DNA of 64,000 bases from DASRIA01 sp963768885 (lineage in GTDB: Bacteria > Actinomycetota > Thermoleophilia > Solirubrobacterales > JBBDJG01). The position numbers and the translations under genes were made by a program. The notes under the pieces were generated by a model. The model saw only the letters and a program-made list of their open reading frames with translations, ran no database searches and was not told where the DNA came from. Below are positions 59,126-64,000 of the stretch, in pieces; position 1 is the first letter of the stretch; the number at the start of each line of letters is the position of its first letter. The DNA lies in the NCBI GenBank assembly GCA_963768885.1, contig CAVYJN010000006.1, forward strand, positions 1,178,001 to 1,242,000, written 5' to 3'.

Positions 59126-59545
59126 ATGTCGCACCGGAACGTGGAGATCGTGCGAGCCTCATTCGAGGCTTGGAACGCCATGGACATGGACGCCTACCGC
59201 GAGCTGTACGACCCAGACGCGGTCCTGCGTATGCCGGATGGCTGGCCGGAGCCCGGGCCCTACTTCGGGCGCGAGGCGGCCATGCGCCAGTTCGAGCAAC
59301 TGAACGAGACCTGGTCGACCGACTCGGCGGAGCCGATCAGCGACTTCATCGACGCCGCCGACCGGGTCGTCGTGAGGTTCCTCTGGCACGGCGCGGGCGA
59401 GGGCCCTGAGGTGAACATCGAGCTGACGACCGTCTTCACGGTGCGCAAAGGCCGGATCCTCGAGCTCGAGTTCTTCTGGGATCACGCGGATGCCCTCGAA
59501 ACGCTGGGCCTCGGCTCAGGGCGACGTATGCGGCGAAGCGCGTAG
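59126..59545 (+). CDS. NTF2-fold (SnoaL-like) protein, second tandem copy
   Basis: A 139-residue paralogue of the preceding gene: SHRNVEIVRASFEAWNAMDM, LRMPDGWPEPGPYFGREAAM, SDFIDAADRVVVRFLWHGAG and VFTVRKGRILELEFFWDHAD. ATG 59126 (GTG 59123 is also possible) lies 3 bases after the remnant's stop. The sulfatase starts 4 bases after its end, so they may be co-transcribed. Confidence 0.82.
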   Translation: MSHRNVEIVRASFEAWNAMDMDAYRELYDPDAVLRMPDGWPEPGPYFGREAAMRQFEQLNETWSTDSAEPISDFIDAADRVVVRFLWHGAGEGPEVNIELTTVFTVRKGRILELEFFWDHADALETLGLGSGRRMRRSA

Positions 59546-59549
59546 CTCG

Positions 59550-61175
59550 ATGACCGACCGTCCTCCGAACCTCGTCCTCCTCGTCACCGACCAGCAGCGC
59601 GCGCCCCAGCACTGGCCGGAGGATCCGGCGTGGCTCGATGCGCTCACCCCCAACGACGCCGAGCTGCGGCGGACGGGGATCAGCTTCACGCGCGCGTTCA
59701 CCGCGACCGCGATGTGCTCGCCGAGCCGCGCGAGCTTTCTCACCGGGACGTACCCGTCGCGTCACGGGGTGACGCTCACGATGACCGAGGGAGACCTGTT
59801 CCCCGACGCGCGCAACCTTCCAGACGTGATCCGCACCGTCGCCGGCCTCGCGGCGAGCGGCGAGGTCCCGCGCGGGCGCCTTGCCCGCGCATTCGCGCGC
59901 GGCCTCTTCCGGCTCGGCCCCAAGAGCGGCAACGAGCCCGAGCTGCCGCCCGGGATCGACACGCTCGCGACGCTGCTGCGCGAGCACGGATACCACGTCG
60001 CGCTGAAGGGCAAGTGGCACCTCTCCAAGCCGGTCGACGGCGGCAAGTGGAGTGTCGCCGACCCGGAGCGCATCGCGCGCGACTACGGCTTCGCCGACTG
60101 GGAGCCGCCGGACGCGGGCGGCGACGCCAAGGCCGAGACGTTCGGAGGCGGCAACGCCGGCACGACGCACGAGGGCTGGGACGAGGACTACACGCGCCAG
60201 ATGGAGGCGTGGCTTGCCCGGGAGGAGCTGCCCGAGCCCTTCTGCCTGGTCTTCTCGCTCGTCAACCCGCACGACGTGCTCGGCTACCCGTCCTCCTACG
60301 AGCGCGGGGGCTACGCCGCGGAGGAGTTCCGCGACATGGGCGTGCCCCTGCCGCCGACGCTCGACGAGGACCTGCGCGACAAGCCGACCGTGCAGCCGTT
60401 GACGAAGCTCGGGCAGACGTCGTACATCGGGGCGCTCGACGGGCACCGCGCGCAGCAGGACTACGTCGACTTCTACGCCCATCTGCACCGCGTCGTGGAC
60501 GAGAAGATCGGCCGCCTCCTGGCGGCGCTGGGCGATCCCGCGGACCCCGCGTCGCTGCGTGCGCGCACGGTGATCGTGCGGACCTCCGACCACGGCGAGA
60601 TGGGCCTGTCGCACGGCGGCCTGCGCCAGAAGATGTTCAACGCCTACGAGGAGACGATCCGGGTGCCGCTGGTCGTCTCGAACCCCGTGCTGTTCCCGGA
60701 GGCGCGCGAGAGCGACGCGCTCGTGTCGCTGGTCGACCTGGTCCCGACGTTCCTCGGCCTCGCCGGCGCCGCGCCGGGCCCCGGCCGCTTCGACGGGCAC
60801 GACCTCGGACCGCTGCTGCGCGGAGAGTCCGAGGATGTCCGGGAGGCGGTGCTGTTCACATACGACGACCACCAGGCCGCGACCGCGTTCCAGGAGGTGG
60901 CCGGACAGCCGAGCCGGATCCGCTGCGTGCGCGACCGGCGCTGGAAGTACGCGGTCTACCTCGACCCGGCCGGGGCCGTCGCGCCCGAGTACGAGCTGTA
61001 CGACCTCGAGAGCGACCCCGACGAGGCGCTCAACCTCGCCGACAAGCACACGGGTCGCGGCAGGACCGTGCAGGCCGAGCGCGAGCGCATCCGGATGCAC
61101 GCGCTGCTCGAGCAGCTGTGCGCCGCGACCGGCACGCTGTCGCCGGAGCTGCCGCCCGCGACGCCGTGGGCATAG
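59550..61175 (+). CDS. Type I sulfatase
   Basis: A 541-residue alkaline-phosphatase-superfamily enzyme. The sulfatase signature CSPSRASFLTG starts at Cys56, the residue converted to formylglycine. NLVLLVTDQQR gives a metal Asp, GYHVALKGKWHLSK is the second signature, and VRTSDHGEMGLSHGG is the C-terminal metal site. It hydrolyses a sulfate ester; the substrate is unknown, with choline-sulfatase or arylsulfatase both possible. No signal peptide was seen with the ATG 59550 start. A formylglycine-generating enzyme would be needed and is not in the window. Confidence 0.88.
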   Translation: MTDRPPNLVLLVTDQQRAPQHWPEDPAWLDALTPNDAELRRTGISFTRAFTATAMCSPSRASFLTGTYPSRHGVTLTMTEGDLFPDARNLPDVIRTVAGLAASGEVPRGRLARAFARGLFRLGPKSGNEPELPPGIDTLATLLREHGYHVALKGKWHLSKPVDGGKWSVADPERIARDYGFADWEPPDAGGDAKAETFGGGNAGTTHEGWDEDYTRQMEAWLAREELPEPFCLVFSLVNPHDVLGYPSSYERGGYAAEEFRDMGVPLPPTLDEDLRDKPTVQPLTKLGQTSYIGALDGHRAQQDYVDFYAHLHRVVDEKIGRLLAALGDPADPASLRARTVIVRTSDHGEMGLSHGGLRQKMFNAYEETIRVPLVVSNPVLFPEARESDALVSLVDLVPTFLGLAGAAPGPGRFDGHDLGPLLRGESEDVREAVLFTYDDHQAATAFQEVAGQPSRIRCVRDRRWKYAVYLDPAGAVAPEYELYDLESDPDEALNLADKHTGRGRTVQAERERIRMHALLEQLCAATGTLSPELPPATPWA

Positions 61176-61184
61176 GCTCCTCAC

Positions 61185-62858
61185 ATGCTGCGTAGGTCCT
61201 GGCCGGTCCTGATCGTCTTGCTGTTGGGACTTCTGTTCCTGTGGTGGGTGCGACCGCTGTTCCACGGCCTCGTGATGTTCTTCTACACGAGCCCGATCGT
61301 CTGGTTCCCGCCGATCGCGATCCTGGCGATCGGCTTCGGCATTCGCCGTTTCCGCCGCTCCAAGCTGAGCAAGCGTGACCTCGATCTCCTGACCGGTGGG
61401 GAACGCGACGCATCGGATGAATCCGCCTTTCGCCTGCCCTCCGTGGGCGTCGGCGCCGGCGTGATCGTCGGACTCGCATTCGTCTCGTTTGTGCTCGGCG
61501 CGGCGTTCAGGAATCCGCTCACGAATCGTGCGATCTACAGCAACACGGAATACGCGTCGATACCTTCGCTTCCCGAAGGCGGCATCGTCCGCCTCGTGCC
61601 GCAGGAGGTCGCGGTCGAGATCGCGTCCAGCGGCTTCAACTCGCCGACCGAGAAGCTCACCGACTTTCGCAGCGTCGTGACCCCGGAAGGTCTTGCCTGG
61701 ACCGCCTTCCGCACTCCCGACGGCGCCTTCCGGGTCTTCTCGAAGAAGAGCCAGGGATTCGTCACCCTGAACGCGGAGTCGACCGAGCGGCGCGTGAAGC
61801 AGAGCGACGCCAAGCTCGACATCGCGCCGGGACAGCTGCTCACCGACAACCTCCGCTGGCGGTTGCTGAAAAGCCACTACCTGATCGACCTCGGGAATCC
61901 CGTCGGCGCGCTGGACGGCCAGGGCCGCCCGATCATCATCGTGCCCTACGTCTCCTACAAGGGCTGGCTGATCCGCCGCCCGGTGCTCGGAGGCGTGTTC
62001 GTCGTCCACCCGGACGGGAAGATCGAGGACCTCTCGCCGGACGAGGCCCGCAAGCGGCCCGAGATCACCTCGACCGGACGGCTCTTCCCGGACACGCTCG
62101 CGCGCCGCATCCAGGACGCCTACGCCTACAAGCGCGGCATCTGGAACCGCTTCGTCCTCCACGAGGAGCAAACCCAGATCAGCGACACGGAAACCAACCA
62201 GCAGCCCTACCTGATCGACTTCGGCGAGCGCGGCGTCAAGTGGGTGACGGTTGCCGAGCCATACGGCCAGGCGTTCGCCGCCAATGCGATCTTCCTGACG
62301 GACACGGTCACCGGGCAAACCGAGATCTGGCGCGTGCCGCGCGACGCGAGCCTCAGCGGCAACCGCCGCGCGGTGGAGACGGTGAGGTCCGTCTCGATCC
62401 CCGGCGTGGTGTTCGCGGGCGAGGGCGCGCAGGGAACGGGCGGCAAGTTCAAGGTCGTGGAGCCGCGCCCCGTGTTCGTCGGCGGGCGCCTGCTGTATCT
62501 CGTGTCGGTCATCCCGGAGAACGGCAACTCGGTCTCGAAGAGCGTGGTCGTGGACGCCGCGCGCAACAAGGTGGTGGCGATCTTCGACAACGACACGGAC
62601 CCATCCGCCGACGAGGACACGCTGCGCTACCTCGCGACCGGCGAGCTCGATCGAGGCGCGCTGCCGCAGCGGCAGTCCGGGAAGCAGGACGCCTCAGACC
62701 AGTCGCCGACGACCCCTGCACCCGCGGGGCAGCCGTCCGAAACCCCGAAGAACGCGCCGAGTGACATCGAGCGGCGCCTGGAGCGGTTGATCCAGCAGCA
62801 GCGCGACACGCTGCGTGAGACCGAGCGCCTCCAGCGGGAGGTCGAGCGCGGCAGGTAG
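61185..62858 (+). CDS. Large membrane-anchored protein of unknown function
   Basis: A 557-residue protein with hydrophobic segments at about 5-25, 35-52 and 86-106 and a large soluble domain (about 110-500) of mixed strands without a recognised motif. A Pro/Thr/Ser-rich linker (about 500-528) and a charged coiled coil end it (RRLERLIQQQRDTLRETERL). The region around RPIIIVPYVSYKGWLIRRPV, then GGVFVVHPDGKIEDLSPDEA, suggests a ligand-binding outside domain, which is a guess. It follows the sulfatase by 9 bases. Confidence 0.7.
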   Translation: MLRRSWPVLIVLLLGLLFLWWVRPLFHGLVMFFYTSPIVWFPPIAILAIGFGIRRFRRSKLSKRDLDLLTGGERDASDESAFRLPSVGVGAGVIVGLAFVSFVLGAAFRNPLTNRAIYSNTEYASIPSLPEGGIVRLVPQEVAVEIASSGFNSPTEKLTDFRSVVTPEGLAWTAFRTPDGAFRVFSKKSQGFVTLNAESTERRVKQSDAKLDIAPGQLLTDNLRWRLLKSHYLIDLGNPVGALDGQGRPIIIVPYVSYKGWLIRRPVLGGVFVVHPDGKIEDLSPDEARKRPEITSTGRLFPDTLARRIQDAYAYKRGIWNRFVLHEEQTQISDTETNQQPYLIDFGERGVKWVTVAEPYGQAFAANAIFLTDTVTGQTEIWRVPRDASLSGNRRAVETVRSVSIPGVVFAGEGAQGTGGKFKVVEPRPVFVGGRLLYLVSVIPENGNSVSKSVVVDAARNKVVAIFDNDTDPSADEDTLRYLATGELDRGALPQRQSGKQDASDQSPTTPAPAGQPSETPKNAPSDIERRLERLIQQQRDTLRETERLQREVERGR

Positions 62859-62872
62859 CGGTCCGGCTGCCG

Positions 62873-63370
62873 TCAAGCCTCCCACGGCGTGCGGCGGGGC
62901 AGCCAGCGGGGGACGTTGCGCCTGTAGGCCTCGTACTCCGCGCCGAACCGGCGGCGCAGCCCGGGCTCTTCGACGAGCGGGAACCACACGGCGTTCACGG
63001 CGAGAAATGCCGCGGCCCACGTCAGGATCCCGATCGAGCCGAACAGCGCCGCCTCTCCGAGCAGCAGGCACAGCACCCCGGTGATCATCGGGTTGCGCAC
63101 GAACCGGTAGGGGCCGCGTACGACCAGCCTGCGCGTCGGGTCCCACGGCGCCAGCGTGCCGTCACCGTCGTGCGCGAACAGCGCGATCGTGCGGTACATC
63201 AGCGCGAGGCCGGCGCAGACGAGCGCTGCCCCCGCGATCACGGGGAGCGCCCCGAGCGCGCCGTCGAGGCCCCAGCCGATCTCGAAGTCCGTGGTCGCGA
63301 GCAGCACCGCGGGCACCGCGATCGCTGCGACCCCGGGCAGCATTCCGATCGCGCGCAGGTGCCGCCACAC
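62873..63370 (-). CDS. ICMT/PEMT-type membrane methyltransferase
   Basis: A 165-residue protein with four hydrophobic helices and the C-terminal signature of isoprenylcysteine carboxyl methyltransferase-like enzymes: LVVRGPYRFVRNPMITGVLC, then VEEPGLRRRFGAEYEAYRRN and VPRWLPR. The family methylates lipid-linked or small acceptors in the membrane with S-adenosylmethionine. Divergent from ispG, with 33 bases between the starts. Confidence 0.82.
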   Translation of the reverse strand: MWRHLRAIGMLPGVAAIAVPAVLLATTDFEIGWGLDGALGALPVIAGAALVCAGLALMYRTIALFAHDGDGTLAPWDPTRRLVVRGPYRFVRNPMITGVLCLLLGEAALFGSIGILTWAAAFLAVNAVWFPLVEEPGLRRRFGAEYEAYRRNVPRWLPRRTPWEA

Positions 63371-63403
63371 GCGGCGACCCTATCGCGGCTCTAACATGGG
63401 TAC

Positions 63404-64000
63404 GTGCCCTCCAAGCGCCAGATATGGGTCGGCGGGGTCCCCGTCGGCGGCGGGGCGCCGGTCGTCGTGCAGTCGATGACGAAGACCGACACGAGCGACA
63501 TCGAGGCGACGCTCGCCCAGATCGGCCGCATGGTCGACGCCGGCTGCGAGCTCGTGCGCGTCGCCGTGCCGCGTGACAAGGACGTGGTGGCGCTGGAGAC
63601 GATCGTGAAGCGCTCGCCGGTCCCCGTGATCGCCGACATCCACTTCAACCATACGCTCGCGCTGAAGGCGATCGACGCCGGCGCGCATTGCATCCGGCTC
63701 AACCCGGGCAACATCGGGGGCCGCGACAAGGTCGCCGAGGTCGCCGCGCGCGCGAGCGCCGCCGGCACCCCGATGCGGATCGGGGTCAACTCCGGCTCCC
63801 TTCCCAAGCACCTGCACGAGCTCGAGCGCGAGGACCCGATCGAGGCGCTCGTCACGGCCGCGGTCGAGTTCGTCGCGATGATGGAGGAGCTGGACTTCGA
63901 GGACTTCAAGGTGTCGGTGAAGTCGACGAGCGTCCCGAACACGATCGGCGCGAATCGCCTGCTCGCCCAACGGATCGACTACCCGATCCACCTCGGCGTC
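63404..64000 (+). CDS. ispG: 4-hydroxy-3-methylbut-2-en-1-yl diphosphate synthase, partial at window end
   Basis: The first 199 residues of IspG (GcpE), an iron-sulfur enzyme of the MEP pathway. Seen: PVVVQSMTKTDTSDIEATLA, CELVRVAVPRDKD, PVIADIHFNHTLALKAIDAG, HCIRLNPGNIGGRDKV, GVNSGSLPKHL and FKVSVKSTSVP, the TIM-barrel part. The C-terminal cluster-binding domain is beyond the window. GTG start at 63404. In many bacteria it follows dxr-rseP directly; here 8 kb of other genes lie between. Confidence 0.95.
   Translation, partial: MPSKRQIWVGGVPVGGGAPVVVQSMTKTDTSDIEATLAQIGRMVDAGCELVRVAVPRDKDVVALETIVKRSPVPVIADIHFNHTLALKAIDAGAHCIRLNPGNIGGRDKVAEVAARASAAGTPMRIGVNSGSLPKHLHELEREDPIEALVTAAVEFVAMMEELDFEDFKVSVKSTSVPNTIGANRLLAQRIDYPIHLGV

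Overview
The window is about 72% G+C by eye. Many genes start at GTG or TTG, and genes overlap by 1-17 bases in long co-directional runs. Together with the gene content (short HisG plus HisZ, a MurA with Asp at the drug-binding position, an AhpE-type peroxiredoxin, SepF, WS/DGAT and many secreted beta-propellers) this points to a high-GC actinobacterium, most likely of the class Thermoleophilia (Solirubrobacterales). That placement is an inference from gene content and the look of the 16S; no search was run.

Layout. 22-5149: a 16S-23S-5S rRNA operon with no tRNA in the spacer, closed by a terminator. 5184-9251: an M28 peptidase, an alpha/beta hydrolase, an isocitrate/isopropylmalate-type dehydrogenase and a small cysteine-rich protein. 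9322-16361: murA followed by an almost complete histidine operon (hisZ-G-D-B-H-A-F), with hisH broken by two one-base shifts. 16371-25475: exported or membrane proteins (RTX repeats, PQQ-type propeller, glucose/sorbosone dehydrogenase-like protein, GT87-like membrane protein), a peroxiredoxin and a three-part DHH-CBS-tRNA nucleotidyltransferase. 25567-31124: a division/envelope run (pgeF, yggS, sepF, proC, yggT, lspA, rluD). 31375-35744: the conserved rpsB-tsf-pyrH-frr-uppS-cdsA run.

35745-52974 is an accessory stretch lying between cdsA and dxr, which are close together in many bacteria. It holds three adjacent secreted beta-propeller proteins sharing one C-terminal domain, an acyl-CoA dehydrogenase with its TetR regulator, a MASE1/PAS/PP2C/HATPase signalling protein, a wax ester/triacylglycerol synthase and, most notably, a gene read through an in-frame UGA. 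That gene (43444-43968) has the motif Asp-UGA-Gly-Ser-Cys, coding sequence continuing in the same frame for 80 codons, and a SECIS-like hairpin with a GGUCU loop just after the UGA. I read it as a UGSC-family selenoprotein. It overlaps an upstream gene whose product begins with a CPVC thioredoxin-like active site.

53113-55334 carries dxr and rseP. A second accessory block (55380-63370: acyl-CoA synthetase, tandem NTF2-fold proteins with a gene remnant, a broken dihydrofolate-reductase-like gene, a sulfatase and others) separates these from ispG, which runs off the end of the window.

Sequence quality: at least 14 one-base length changes break otherwise well-conserved reading frames in six genes, many of them in short G or C runs. 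Raw-sequence error is likelier than true decay for most of them. I saw no CRISPR array, transposase, integrase or prophage gene, and no tRNA gene.
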